Both the position numbers and the translations under genes were made by a program. Below, piece after piece: positions 9,729-18,049 of a DNA stretch of 64,000 nt; within the stretch, counting starts at the first letter, position 1; each line of letters begins with the position of its first letter. Origin of the DNA: Mediterraneibacter glycyrrhizinilyticus. Lineage in GTDB: Bacteria > Bacillota > Clostridia > Lachnospirales > Lachnospiraceae. The stretch is taken from the NCBI RefSeq assembly GCF_015560805.1, contig NZ_JADMSO010000012.1:28164-92163 (forward strand), given 5' to 3'. The notes under the pieces were generated by a model. It was not told the origin of the DNA, searched no databases, and was given only the letters and a program-made list of their open reading frames with translations.

Positions 9729-9738
9729 ATTTTTCTCC

Positions 9739-9769
9739 TTGACTTTACAGTTACTGTATACTTTATGCT
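9739..9769 (+). promoter_or_regulatory. MerR-type promoter for the GNAT gene
   Basis: -35 TTGACT (9739-9744) and -10 TATGCT (9764-9769) are separated by 19 bp. The dyad TACAGTTACTGTA (9746-9758) lies inside the spacer. An over-long spacer containing the operator is the hallmark of promoters that MerR proteins untwist to activate. It points toward the GNAT gene. Confidence 0.7.
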
Positions 9770-9770
9770 C

Positions 9771-9799
9771 ATTGTATCGAAAAAAAGCAGGAAGCGCAA
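9771..9799 (-). promoter_or_regulatory. Probable merR promoter
   Basis: Read on the minus strand: TTGCGC (9794-9799), a 17-bp spacer, then TACAAT (9771-9776). The predicted start falls in or beside the TACAGTTACTGTA dyad, so MerR bound there could repress its own gene. Confidence 0.45.
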
Positions 9800-9814
9800 C
9801 ATGGAAATATATCC

Positions 9815-9898
9815 GGAAAACAGATTTTGGAAAACATATTTCGGAAAACGGATTTCGGAAAATGGATTCCGGAAAACGAGTTTTGAGAAACGGGTTCA
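9815..9898. repeat. Six tandem 14-bp repeats in the GNAT leader
   Basis: Six consecutive 14-bp units with consensus GGAAAACGGATTTC start at 9815, 9829, 9843, 9857, 9871 and 9885; the last is the most diverged. Each unit contains the dyad GAAA-N5-TTTC. The array fills most of the roughly 155-nt leader between the predicted GNAT start of transcription and its ribosome site. Confidence 0.85.
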
Positions 9899-9930
9899 AA
9901 AGTGTGCGCAAGTCAGGAGAGGAGAATTTT

Positions 9931-10572
9931 ATGAAAACGGAAGTAAATTTACGGGCATTTCAGAAAGAAGATACAGAAGCGATCGAGGCAATTATCAGAG
10001 AGGCATGGCATTATGATGATCTTTGCAGTCATAAGACGGCATGCAAACTGGCGCGTGTATTTTTGAGCAGTTGTCTGGCAAATCAGACGTATACGAGAGT
10101 TGCGGAGATCGACGGTAAACCGGCAGGCATCATCATGGCGAAGAATATCGAAGAACATCATGCGCCGCTTCGGTATCGGATACGGCAGTGGCGTGCAATC
10201 CTGTCGGTAATGCTTTCCAAAGAGGGACGGAAAGTGTCAGGGATCTTCGGAGGAGTCAACGACATTGATAAGGCGCTGCTGGCAGAGGCACAGACACAAT
10301 ATCAAGGGGAAGTTGCATTTTTTGCGGTATCGTCGTCGGTGCGGGGAAAAGGCGTCGGAAAGATGTTGTATCGTAAAATGCTGGATTATATGAGAGCGCA
10401 CAGCATTGAAAAATTCTTCCTGTTCACAGATACAAGCTGTAACTATGGATTTTATGAACATCAGGGAATGCAGAGAAGATGTGAAAAGCAGAAGACATTT
10501 GAGATAGACGGTAAAAAAGCAGAGATGACGTTCTTTTTGTATGATGCGGCAACAGACTTGCAGGCAATCTGA
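9931..10572 (+). CDS. GNAT-family N-acetyltransferase
   Basis: About 213 aa. The acetyl-CoA binding core is visible in VAFFAVSSSVRGKGVGKMLYRKML, which holds the R-G-K-G-V-G pyrophosphate loop. The C-terminal YGFYEHQGMQ segment is the usual strand/helix after the splayed sheet. The start at 9931 follows AGGAGAGGAG; in-frame codons further upstream read through the repeats. The substrate is unknown. It is divergent from merR and carries its operator, so it is likely an inducible detoxification or modification enzyme whose inducer is sensed by MerR. Confidence 0.88.
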   Translation: MKTEVNLRAFQKEDTEAIEAIIREAWHYDDLCSHKTACKLARVFLSSCLANQTYTRVAEIDGKPAGIIMAKNIEEHHAPLRYRIRQWRAILSVMLSKEGRKVSGIFGGVNDIDKALLAEAQTQYQGEVAFFAVSSSVRGKGVGKMLYRKMLDYMRAHSIEKFFLFTDTSCNYGFYEHQGMQRRCEKQKTFEIDGKKAEMTFFLYDAATDLQAI

Positions 10573-10676
10573 AAATCTATCGGATGAGAATAATAGGATT
10601 AGAATCGATGAGGAAAAGGCGATTGGGCATAAAAAGGTGACCGGAAAGTGACCAGAGCGCAATCGTCAGATGTTTC

Positions 10677-10731
10677 CAAAACAGCGAAAACCCGCTAACC
10701 ACAAGGGCTAACGGGTTTCGTTGTTTTATAG
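10677..10731. terminator. Bidirectional intrinsic terminator
   Basis: A long imperfect hairpin pairs AAAACA-n-CGAAAACCCG with CGGGTTTCG-n-TGTTTT around a short loop. It can end the GNAT transcript on the plus strand and, on the minus strand, the lysozyme read-through and the small-RNA candidate. Confidence 0.75.
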
Positions 10732-10824
10732 TTATCTAAAGGAATGAGAGTAAAGTGCGGCATCCCGGTTAGCCGGGATACCAATACTTTATGAGGGGGG
10801 AGATAGTTGTTTATCAACTATCTG
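10684..10824 (-). ncRNA. Candidate C-rich structured small RNA
   Basis: The 363-bp gap 10573-10935 has no credible gene. On the minus strand it holds, in order: a -10-like TATACT (10830-10835), a perfect 8-bp hairpin GATAGTTG/CAACTATC (10804-10824), an unpaired C-run CTCCCCCCTC, a nested hairpin in which AAAGT/ACTTT closes around ATCCCGG-CTAA-CCGGGAT (about 10749-10794), and the terminator at 10677-10731. This is the layout of a stand-alone RNA of about 140 nt whose C-run could pair with Shine-Dalgarno sequences. No good -35 is seen, so it could instead be the 3' UTR of the lysozyme. I see nothing recognisable in 10573-10676. Confidence 0.4.
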
Positions 10825-10935
10825 AATTTAGTATATGCAAAAAATGTGGCCAAAATATGTTGAATATATAAAACAAATCGAAAAAATATTATGAAACTCT
10901 AAATTTCCGCGGAATTTCTCCGGAGTTAATCCCGT

Positions 10936-11916
10936 TTACGATATACGAAGTATCTGACCGGCGTAGATTAGATTTGGGTCAGCCAGATGATTTAACGCAG
11001 CGAGAGCATTTACCGTAGTGTGATACTGCAATGCGATCTGGCTCAGTGTATCTCCCGGCTGAACGGTGTAATATAGAATAGAAGCATCGGCATTTTCGGG
11101 AATACGAAGTGTCTGACCGGCATAGATCAAGTCTGGATCAGTCAGATCGTTCAGGGAGGCAAGTACATTTACGGTGGTTCCAAAACGGACCGCAAGCTGG
11201 CTTAGCGTGTCACCCGGCTGGATTATATAAGTAATATAATCAGGAGGTTCAGGTTCAGGTTCCGGGGATGGGGAAACCGGAGCGTCGGAGAGGTGGTTCA
11301 GACCGGCGGTATGGATGATCGTCGGATAATCGATGAATCCGGCATCGAGGTCTACATTTCCGGAGATGCCGGGGATCGTTCCCTCGTTTGTATATTGCCA
11401 GATTCCACAGTTTGTTCCGTCAAACTGTTCGTTATAATAAGCATACCAGAGCGCATAGCGGTCAGAAAAATCCGATGGCAGGTATTGTGTCAGGAAGTTG
11501 CGGTTGCTGTAATACATTGCAAAATAGCCGCGTTCCTCAAGCCGGTTGCAAAAGGCGGTTACGATCTGTGCAGCGAGCTGCGGGGTGATCGTGACTCCGT
11601 TTTGTGCCGCGTAGTTTAGCGTTGCCTGTTCTATATCATAGCAGATCGGGTAGTCGAAGCGGTGGGAGGAAATTGCGTCGAGACATCCGTCCGCTTCCTG
11701 CCGGGCTGTCTCGGGGCTGATCGCATAGCAGAACCAGTAGGCACCGACCGGGATCCCAAGCCGGTTGCATTCGGCGGCATTTCGGTGAAACTGGCGGTCA
11801 ACGGTTCCGAAACCATATCCGGCGCGAAGCATGGCAAACTGATAACCGGCAGACTGCACCTGCGTCCAATCGATCGTTCCCTGAAATTCACTGACATCAA
11901 GTCCTTTTTGTGACAT
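10936..11916 (-). CDS. GH25 lysozyme with two C-terminal LysM domains
   Basis: 326 aa. Residues 1-210 form a GH25 (1,4-beta-N-acetylmuramidase) barrel starting KGLDVSEFQG, with the catalytic acid pair in CYDIEQ and a conserved QYTNEG near the end. A Pro/Glu linker (SPEPEPEPP) is followed by two LysM repeats of about 45 residues, both carrying the QPGDTLSQ motif and nearly identical at DNA level. No signal peptide is visible, so export would need another route, or the enzyme acts on lysis as an endolysin does. The start is supported by AAGGAG upstream on the minus strand. The 17-bp inverted repeat at 11954-11993 lies in its promoter region. Confidence 0.93.
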   Translation of the reverse strand: MSQKGLDVSEFQGTIDWTQVQSAGYQFAMLRAGYGFGTVDRQFHRNAAECNRLGIPVGAYWFCYAISPETARQEADGCLDAISSHRFDYPICYDIEQATLNYAAQNGVTITPQLAAQIVTAFCNRLEERGYFAMYYSNRNFLTQYLPSDFSDRYALWYAYYNEQFDGTNCGIWQYTNEGTIPGISGNVDLDAGFIDYPTIIHTAGLNHLSDAPVSPSPEPEPEPPDYITYIIQPGDTLSQLAVRFGTTVNVLASLNDLTDPDLIYAGQTLRIPENADASILYYTVQPGDTLSQIALQYHTTVNALAALNHLADPNLIYAGQILRIS

Positions 11917-11953
11917 AAGAAAACTCCTTTAAATAAGCGGGATAGAATATTTA

Positions 11954-11993
11954 CCCAAAGCGAACACTTTGTATTGAAAGTGTTCGCTTTGGG
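11954..11993. repeat. 17-bp inverted repeat, copy 1 of a dispersed pair
   Basis: CCCAAAGCGAACACTTT is followed, after a 6-bp loop, by its exact complement. The same core recurs at 45922-45959. It lies between the divergent lysozyme and response-regulator genes. Confidence 0.85.
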
Positions 11994-12038
11994 TACTAAT
12001 ATATGCGGATAAAGAAAGAGATGTGCATCATTTCCAAG

Positions 12039-12055
12039 TTAAGAAATTCCTAAGA
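12039..12055 (+). promoter_or_regulatory. Candidate OmpR-type direct-repeat site
   Basis: TTAAGA (12039-12044) and CTAAGA (12050-12055) are direct half-sites 11 bp apart, the spacing used by OmpR/PhoB regulators. They lie about 40 bp upstream of a -10-like TATACT (12094-12099) that precedes the response regulator gene. Autoregulation is inferred. Confidence 0.35.
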
Positions 12056-12117
12056 TTTTCCCCAAACCTCCTTAAATTTTCTTCTATATCATGTATACTG
12101 TAAGGGAGGTGATGAAA

Positions 12118-12813
12118 ATGTATAATATTTTAGTATGTGATGATGACAAAGCGATCGTTGAGGCGATTGAAATATATTTGAGCCAGGAGGGCTACCATAT
12201 CCTTAAGGCTTACGACGGAGAGCAGGCATTGAAGATATTGGAGACAGAAGAAGTACATCTGCTTGTGCTCGATGTGATGATGCCGCGTCTGGACGGAATC
12301 AGGGCAACACTTAAGATCAGGGAAAAACACAGTATCCCGATCATTATTTTGTCGGCGAAGTCAGAGGATGTGGATAAGATCCTCGGGCTGAATGTAGGGG
12401 CGGATGATTATGTGACGAAGCCGTTTAATCCATTGGAACTGGTTGCGCGGGTGAAATCACAGCTGCGGCGCTATACACAGCTTGGCGGCACGGCGAAAAA
12501 AGAGTCGGAGCATGTGTACGAAGTCGGCGGGCTTCAGATCAATGATGATCTGAAAGAAGTGACGGTGGATGGAGAAAAGGTGAAACTGACTCCGATCGAA
12601 TATAATATTTTACTATTGTTGATGAAAAATCAGGGGAGAGTTTTTTCGATCGATCAGATCTATGAATCTATCTGGAATGAAGAAGCGATCGGAGCGGACA
12701 ATACGGTTGCGGTACATATTCGGCATATCCGGGAGAAGATCGAGATCAACCCGAAAGACCCGAGATATTTGAAAGTTGTGTGGGGAGTTGGATATAAGAT
12801 TGAAAAAATGTGA
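12118..12813 (+). CDS. OmpR/PhoB-family response regulator
   Basis: 231 aa. The receiver domain has the acidic pocket DDD (8-10), phospho-acceptor D52 in LVLDVMMP, and the conserved Thr/Lys region ending in DDYVTKPF. The C-terminal winged helix (about 130-231) carries the YNILLLLMKNQGRVF and GADNTVAVHIRHIREK segments. The ATG at 12118 is preferred because GGAGGTG lies 7 bp upstream; the ATG at 12112 is too close. It forms an operon with the histidine kinase that starts 25 bp downstream. Its regulon is unknown; the neighbouring lysozyme suggests a possible cell-wall connection, which is only inference. Confidence 0.92.
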   Translation: MYNILVCDDDKAIVEAIEIYLSQEGYHILKAYDGEQALKILETEEVHLLVLDVMMPRLDGIRATLKIREKHSIPIIILSAKSEDVDKILGLNVGADDYVTKPFNPLELVARVKSQLRRYTQLGGTAKKESEHVYEVGGLQINDDLKEVTVDGEKVKLTPIEYNILLLLMKNQGRVFSIDQIYESIWNEEAIGADNTVAVHIRHIREKIEINPKDPRYLKVVWGVGYKIEKM

Positions 12814-12837
12814 GGGTTCTCCGGAAAGGAGTTTAGG

Positions 12838-15486
12838 ATGAAAAGTTGGGCAAAGAAGCCGTTCACAAAAGCGGCGCTTTCGGTAATTGCGGTTGGAATG
12901 AGTATCATCGTCTGCCTGAGCGGTGTGATGCTGATTTATAAGATCAATGATTCCGAGGGAAAAGTCGTTGGCGTAGGAGAAAGTTCTTACGAGGAATCAG
13001 GAGCGTTTGAGCAGCGAATGGGGGACGCGTCCCGGAATGTGCTGGAGCGGATCCGGGTAAAAGAACAGTTGGAGGCAGATGGGAAATACGATCCGAACCG
13101 TCTCGTGGACGTGATCGCATATGATAAGGATGGTAAGATCAGCGGCAAAAATGAATCCGGTTTGGCATACCGTCTGTCAGATATTGCGGAATGGGGCATG
13201 AAATATAATCAGTCGGATCTGAGTGCTGAAAATGTAGTGGTGTGTGAGAAAACGGATGGAACGTATCACTATTATTATATGGATGAATTTAAGAATCTGC
13301 TGAAAAATAATGGATTAAAGCCGGTGTTTCCGAATATAGAATCCGGTGCGGCGGAAGATCCGTTTGCAGGATACGGGGATCCGGAAAGTGAAACGATCCA
13401 GTCTGTTCTGGGGGTTCTTCAAGAGGGATACGATCTGGAAGACACATTTGGAATGGCATATGCAGGGGCAAAGCTGACGGATAAAGAGGGAAAATTACTG
13501 TATACGGATTTCTGGGCATTTACAGATGTGATTCAGGAGACGGCAGTGCCGGACGGTGCGGAGAATCTTCTTCAGGTTGTCAATGACACTCCGGAACTGA
13601 ACGGAAAACTGTCGGAAGTCTATGAGGCGGTTATAAATACGATTTCCAATCTGGCAGTCAGCGTAGATATATACGAGACCGGCGGGGATTTATGGACAGA
13701 GGGGAATACGAACTATACGTATTTGATCGCAGACCGCTCCGCAAAAAAAGTATATACAAACAACAGTGAATATACAGATTTTACAAAGCTGGAAGACAAT
13801 ATTGAAGCATTAAAAAATGCGGAGCACAGCAAGTATGTGATCGTGAAACCGAAACTGGGAGATTTTGAAAGCAACCTGGATGTCTCCGCGTCGGAATGGA
13901 AGAACATCGTTCAGGCACAGGAGATTTTCGGAGAAGATTTCGTGTTTGCGGCGGCAGTCGATACCTCTTATCCGATCCAGGATGTATTTTATGACGGTGC
14001 GAAAGCGTATGCAACATATGCGCCATATGCGAAAATCGCAGGAATCAGTTTTATACTCAGCGCGCTTGTTCTCCTGATTGCCTTGATCTGGCTCGGAGTC
14101 GTTGCGGGAAGACGGGCGGATGATAAGGAACTGCATTTGAATGCATTCGACCGGTGGAAGACGGAGATCGGGGCTGCGGCTGTGATCGTACCATGGATTT
14201 TCCTGATGTTTGCGATCGGTTCAAATTGGTCGGGGTTCGGATATCAGGCAGTCAGCTATTATGATACAGACTTTGAATACGCATGGCATTACGGCAACAT
14301 GTATTATACATTTTCACTGACGGCGGCGGATGTGGCAGTGATCTCTTTCTTTGCAACGTTTACGATGATCCTGTTCTTGATCGGATATTTAAGTCTTGTA
14401 CGGCGGATCAAAGGAAAGACGCTTTGGAAGAACAGCCTGCTGAGATGGATTTTAAATGTGGCAGTTAAGGGATGGACTTTATTCTGGGAGAATCGGAATA
14501 TCACAGTGAAAGTGATCCTCCTGCTGATCGGATTTGTAGGAGTCCATTGGCTGATGGCGATTTTCGGAAGCGCATTTTTGATCCTCGCATTTGCAGTGGA
14601 TGTGGCGGCTGCGGTCTTTCTGATCAAATGGGCGGTTGAAAAAGACCGGATCAAAAAAGGAATCCAGAAGATCGCATCCGGTGATCTGGAATACCAGATC
14701 CCATGTGAAAAAATGAGCAGCGAAAACAGACAGATGGCAGAACTGGTCAACAATATCGGAAATGGACTGAACCGTGCGGTGGAAGCCGGAATCAAGAGCG
14801 AGCGCCTGAAAACAGATTTGATCACAAATGTTTCCCATGATATTAAGACGCCGCTGACTTCGATCATCAACTATGTAGATCTGCTGAAACGGGAAAACTT
14901 TGATGATCCGAAGATCCAGGGGTATCTGGAGATACTGGAGGCAAAATCACAGCGTCTGAAAACATTGACGGAAGATGTTGTGGAGGCGTCGAAAGTCAGC
15001 AGCGGAAATATTACGCTTGAGATGATGGACGTCAATCTGGTGGAGATGACCAATCAGACGATCGGTGAATTTTCAGAGAAGATGGAGGCGAAGAAACTGA
15101 CAGTCGTGGCAGCGCTTCCGGAAGAACCGGCGATCATCCATGTGGATGGAAGAAGAATGTGGCGTGTATTGGAAAATATTTTCAACAACGCCGCCAAATA
15201 TGCGATGCCGGGAACGCGGATTTATGTGGATCTGAAAGTCAAAGAAGCGGAAGAGGGAAAGAAGACCGTCTTGTTTTCCATGAAAAACATGTCGGAGAAT
15301 CCGCTGAATATCAATGCGGATGAGCTGACGGAGCGGTTTATCCGCGGAGACATTTCCAGAAGTACCGAGGGCAGCGGGCTCGGATTATCGATCGCAAAGA
15401 ATCTGACGGAGATGCAGGGCGGTACATTTACCGTGTATGTAGATGGAGATCTGTTTAAGGTAATGATCGAATTTCCGGCGAGATGA
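12838..15486 (+). CDS. Membrane sensor histidine kinase
   Basis: 882 aa. One N-terminal transmembrane helix (about 14-33) is followed by a large extracellular sensor of about 360 residues without a family I recognise. Four further hydrophobic helices (about 395-580) and a HAMP-like linker lead to the HisKA domain with H667 in NVSHDIKTPLTSI, and then a HATPase domain with the N-box ENIFNNAAKYA and G-box GSGLGLSIAKNL. It phosphorylates the regulator encoded just upstream. The very large external domain and extra membrane helices are unusual compared with a standard two-TM kinase. It is convergent with map. Confidence 0.92.
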   Translation: MKSWAKKPFTKAALSVIAVGMSIIVCLSGVMLIYKINDSEGKVVGVGESSYEESGAFEQRMGDASRNVLERIRVKEQLEADGKYDPNRLVDVIAYDKDGKISGKNESGLAYRLSDIAEWGMKYNQSDLSAENVVVCEKTDGTYHYYYMDEFKNLLKNNGLKPVFPNIESGAAEDPFAGYGDPESETIQSVLGVLQEGYDLEDTFGMAYAGAKLTDKEGKLLYTDFWAFTDVIQETAVPDGAENLLQVVNDTPELNGKLSEVYEAVINTISNLAVSVDIYETGGDLWTEGNTNYTYLIADRSAKKVYTNNSEYTDFTKLEDNIEALKNAEHSKYVIVKPKLGDFESNLDVSASEWKNIVQAQEIFGEDFVFAAAVDTSYPIQDVFYDGAKAYATYAPYAKIAGISFILSALVLLIALIWLGVVAGRRADDKELHLNAFDRWKTEIGAAAVIVPWIFLMFAIGSNWSGFGYQAVSYYDTDFEYAWHYGNMYYTFSLTAADVAVISFFATFTMILFLIGYLSLVRRIKGKTLWKNSLLRWILNVAVKGWTLFWENRNITVKVILLLIGFVGVHWLMAIFGSAFLILAFAVDVAAAVFLIKWAVEKDRIKKGIQKIASGDLEYQIPCEKMSSENRQMAELVNNIGNGLNRAVEAGIKSERLKTDLITNVSHDIKTPLTSIINYVDLLKRENFDDPKIQGYLEILEAKSQRLKTLTEDVVEASKVSSGNITLEMMDVNLVEMTNQTIGEFSEKMEAKKLTVVAALPEEPAIIHVDGRRMWRVLENIFNNAAKYAMPGTRIYVDLKVKEAEEGKKTVLFSMKNMSENPLNINADELTERFIRGDISRSTEGSGLGLSIAKNLTEMQGGTFTVYVDGDLFKVMIEFPAR

Positions 15487-15550
15487 TCTTTCATAAATGG
15501 GCAGCGCAGGATCAGGAAATGTAAAACAGGATTTTGCACGAACAATAAAA

Positions 15551-15597
15551 GAAACGGCAGAGAGACGGAAAGAAAATCCGGTCTTTTTGCCGTTTCC
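15551..15597. terminator. Terminator between kinase and map
   Basis: A GAAACGGCA...TGCCGTTTC hairpin. On the minus strand it is followed by TTTTATTGTT, so it fits best as the map terminator; it may also stop the kinase transcript. Confidence 0.65.
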
Positions 15598-15652
15598 TGT
15601 TTACATAGAAAGTTTTAAATCATATGAAAACTTTGAATTGTGTGCAGATTTT

Positions 15653-16516
15653 TTATTTTGTCAGGATCTCGATGCCGTTTTCCGTGACGAGAACCATATA
15701 TTCGATCTGGGCGGAAAGTCCGTCGTCCATGGTATAAACGGTCCATCCGTTGTCTTCGTCAACAAAGAAGTCCGGCGAGCCCTCGTTGATCATCGGCTCG
15801 ATCGTGAACATCATACCCGGAACAAGAAGCATCTCGCTTCCTTTCGGTGTGACATAGCTGACGAACGGATCCTCATGAAATTCCAGTCCGATCCCGTGTC
15901 CGCCGATGTCTTCCACGACAGAGTAGCCGTTCGCCTGTGCGTGGCTGTTGATCGCATAAGCGATATCGCCTAAATGTCCCCACGGTTTGGCTGCGGCCAG
16001 TCCGCGCGCGACACATTCTTCGGTGACTTTGACGATCCGTTTGGCACGATCGGAAATATTTCCCATCGTGAACATACGGGAGGCATCGGAGAAATAACCA
16101 TCTAAGATCGTAGATACATCGACATTGATGATATCTCCCTCTTTTAAGATAATATCTTTATCCGGGATCCCATGGCAGACCTCATTGTTGAGAGAGGTGC
16201 ACACACTTTTCGGGAAGCCCTCGTAATTAAGCGGCGCCGGGATTCCGCCGTGCTTTGTTGTAAAATCGTAAACGATCTGATCGATCTCTGCGGTGCTCAT
16301 CCCGATACAGATCTTTTCGGCTACTGCGTCCAACACTGCGGTGTTGAGCGCGGCGCTCTCCTTGATTTTTTCAATTTGATGCGGTGTTTTTAACAGGCTG
16401 CGCGTCGGTACAATCTCGCCGCGGTCTGCGTGAATGCGCATTTGTTCCTCGATCGGCATATGGCATTTCTTATATTTCTTTCCACTTCCGCACCAGCATG
16501 GTGCATTTCGTTCCAT
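15653..16516 (-). CDS. map: Methionine aminopeptidase with N-terminal SEC-C zinc motif
   Basis: 287 aa. It removes the initiator Met from nascent proteins. An N-terminal SEC-C motif (CWCGSGKKYKKCH) that binds zinc and may dock to the ribosome precedes a type I aminopeptidase domain. The metal ligands sit in NVDVSTILDGYFSDASR (two Asp), GHGIGLEFHEDP (His), TIEPMINEG (Glu) and the C-terminal AQIEYMVLV (Glu). The SEC-C-fused form is common in Firmicutes. It is separated from the DUF1015 gene by 58 bp on the same strand, so the two may be co-transcribed. Confidence 0.95.
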   Translation of the reverse strand: MERNAPCWCGSGKKYKKCHMPIEEQMRIHADRGEIVPTRSLLKTPHQIEKIKESAALNTAVLDAVAEKICIGMSTAEIDQIVYDFTTKHGGIPAPLNYEGFPKSVCTSLNNEVCHGIPDKDIILKEGDIINVDVSTILDGYFSDASRMFTMGNISDRAKRIVKVTEECVARGLAAAKPWGHLGDIAYAINSHAQANGYSVVEDIGGHGIGLEFHEDPFVSYVTPKGSEMLLVPGMMFTIEPMINEGSPDFFVDEDNGWTVYTMDDGLSAQIEYMVLVTENGIEILTK

Positions 16517-16574
16517 AATAAAACATCTCCTTTTTATTATTCCAAATCAATTTAAGCACGTTACTTTCAGAATG

Positions 16575-17813
16575 TCAACGTTCAATCTCGTGAATCAGAA
16601 GACCGCTGCGCAGTTTTGGCTCAAACCATGTGGATTTTGGCGGCATTAAGCGCCCGGCATCCGCTACGGACAGCAGTTCGTCCATCGAGGTCGGATACAT
16701 GGCAAATGCGATGCGGTCGGGAGTGTCGGCTAACCGGACAAGTTCATCGGTTCCTCGGATCCCGCCTACAAAATGGATCCGGTCGTCTGTTTTCGGATCT
16801 CTGATCCCAAGCAGCGGGGCGAGGACGTGATCCTGTAAAACGGACACATCCAGATCTGCCACGGGATCTCCGGTAAAAATCCGGGAATGGATCTTGAGGG
16901 AATACCAGTTGTTATTTCCGTACAGAGCCAGCTCGCCTTTACAAGACGGACGGCGGAACGCGCCTGTTTTTTCGATCAGGAACGTATCTTCTAGTTTTTC
17001 CAAAAGCGTGTCAAATGTATAACTGTTTAAACCGTCGACGACCCGGTTGTAGTCGTAAATACATAATTCATCAGCCGGAAACAGAACGGAGAGAAAATAA
17101 TTAAATTCTTCCGTACCGTCGTAACCGGGATGCTCGGCGCGTCGTTTTAATCCGACTTTTACCGCCGAAGCCGCCCGGTGGTGACCGTCCGCGATATAAA
17201 TATGTTCAATTTCAGAAAAAATCTTGCGGATCGTTTCAATCCGATCCGGCTGATCGATCTTCCAGAGCTGGTGACGGACTCCGTCTTCGGAGACAAAATC
17301 ATAAAGCGGGTTGGATGCCCGGATTGTCCGGATGATCTCGGAAAGCTGTTTTTCCGGGCGGTATGCAAGAAAAATAGGACCGGTCTGGGCGCTTGTGACG
17401 TCCACATGACGGATGCGGTCTAATTCCTTTTCTGCTCTTGTATTCTCGTGCTTTCGGATGACATTGTTCAGGTAATCGTCGATGGAGGCACAGCCTACGA
17501 TGCCGTTCTGTGTTCGACCGTTCATCGTCAGGGCATAGAGATAAAAGCATGCGGAATCCTCGCGGATAAAAGCACCGTCTCCGATCATTTCCTGCAAAGT
17601 GTCCCGCGCCTGTGCATAGACTTCCGGGGCGTAGAGGTCGGTTGTGTCCGGAAACTGGGTTTCGGCGCGGTCGATCTTCAGAAAAGACATCGGGTTGTCT
17701 GCGACGATCTTTTTTGCCTCCGCGCGGTTATATACGTCATAGGGGAGCGCGGCGATCGAAGCTGCATAAGCTTCTGCCGGGCGCAGCCCGTGGAAAGGTT
17801 GGAGTATAGCCAT
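16575..17813 (-). CDS. DUF1015 family protein
   Basis: 412 aa, soluble. The sequence fits DUF1015 over its whole length, beginning with FHGLRPAEAYAASIAALPYDVYN and containing the conserved IADGHHRAASA block near the middle. Members are widespread in Clostridia, with no enzymatic role I can state safely; the conserved HHR block suggests a ParB/Srx-like nucleotide-using fold in related proteins. The gene starts opposite uxaC, and the upstream uxa operator at 17942-17955 lies within its promoter region. It could therefore be co-regulated with uronate genes, although its product is not a known pathway enzyme. Confidence 0.85.
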   Translation of the reverse strand: MAILQPFHGLRPAEAYAASIAALPYDVYNRAEAKKIVADNPMSFLKIDRAETQFPDTTDLYAPEVYAQARDTLQEMIGDGAFIREDSACFYLYALTMNGRTQNGIVGCASIDDYLNNVIRKHENTRAEKELDRIRHVDVTSAQTGPIFLAYRPEKQLSEIIRTIRASNPLYDFVSEDGVRHQLWKIDQPDRIETIRKIFSEIEHIYIADGHHRAASAVKVGLKRRAEHPGYDGTEEFNYFLSVLFPADELCIYDYNRVVDGLNSYTFDTLLEKLEDTFLIEKTGAFRRPSCKGELALYGNNNWYSLKIHSRIFTGDPVADLDVSVLQDHVLAPLLGIRDPKTDDRIHFVGGIRGTDELVRLADTPDRIAFAMYPTSMDELLSVADAGRLMPPKSTWFEPKLRSGLLIHEIER

Positions 17814-17941
17814 GAAGTAAAATCCTCCTTGCGATTTTGATAAGTGTCGGGAAATAAATAGTTCTGCTGCTGTTTTCTCCCTTGTACACTGATGCTAACA
17901 TAAAACAAAGTATTTTGCGAGGGTATTGTGCGGATAGGAAA

Positions 17942-17955
17942 TGTAAGAGATTACA
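17942..17955. promoter_or_regulatory. uxa operator O1 (upstream of uxaC)
   Basis: TGTAAGAGATTACA, a near-palindrome of the LacI-family form TGTAAGNGNTTACA. It lies just upstream of the uxaC -35. It is 59 bp centre to centre from O2, a spacing that would allow looping. Confidence 0.75.
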
Positions 17956-17965
17956 TTTTTTTGTG

Positions 17966-17994
17966 TTGACTTTTTGAAAAACCAAAAGTAAAAT
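17966..17994 (+). promoter_or_regulatory. uxaC promoter
   Basis: -35 TTGACT (17966-17971), 17-bp spacer, -10 TAAAAT (17989-17994). The predicted start is at or near 18001, inside operator O2. Confidence 0.75.
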
Positions 17995-18000
17995 ATAAAA

Positions 18001-18014
18001 TGTAAGCGGTTACA
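18001..18014. promoter_or_regulatory. uxa operator O2 (over the uxaC start of transcription)
   Basis: TGTAAGCGGTTACA overlaps the predicted transcription start, an ideal position for repression by the LacI-type regulator encoded at 22839. Confidence 0.8.
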
Positions 18015-18049
18015 TTTTTGGGGAAAGAAAAGGAAAGAAGGTAGAGAAA

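Noticed and set aside
9815..9898. Repeats considered as coding N-terminal extension of merR or GNAT
   Set aside because: Both genes have good ribosome sites at shorter starts and the 14-bp unit breaks frame, so translation of the array is unlikely.
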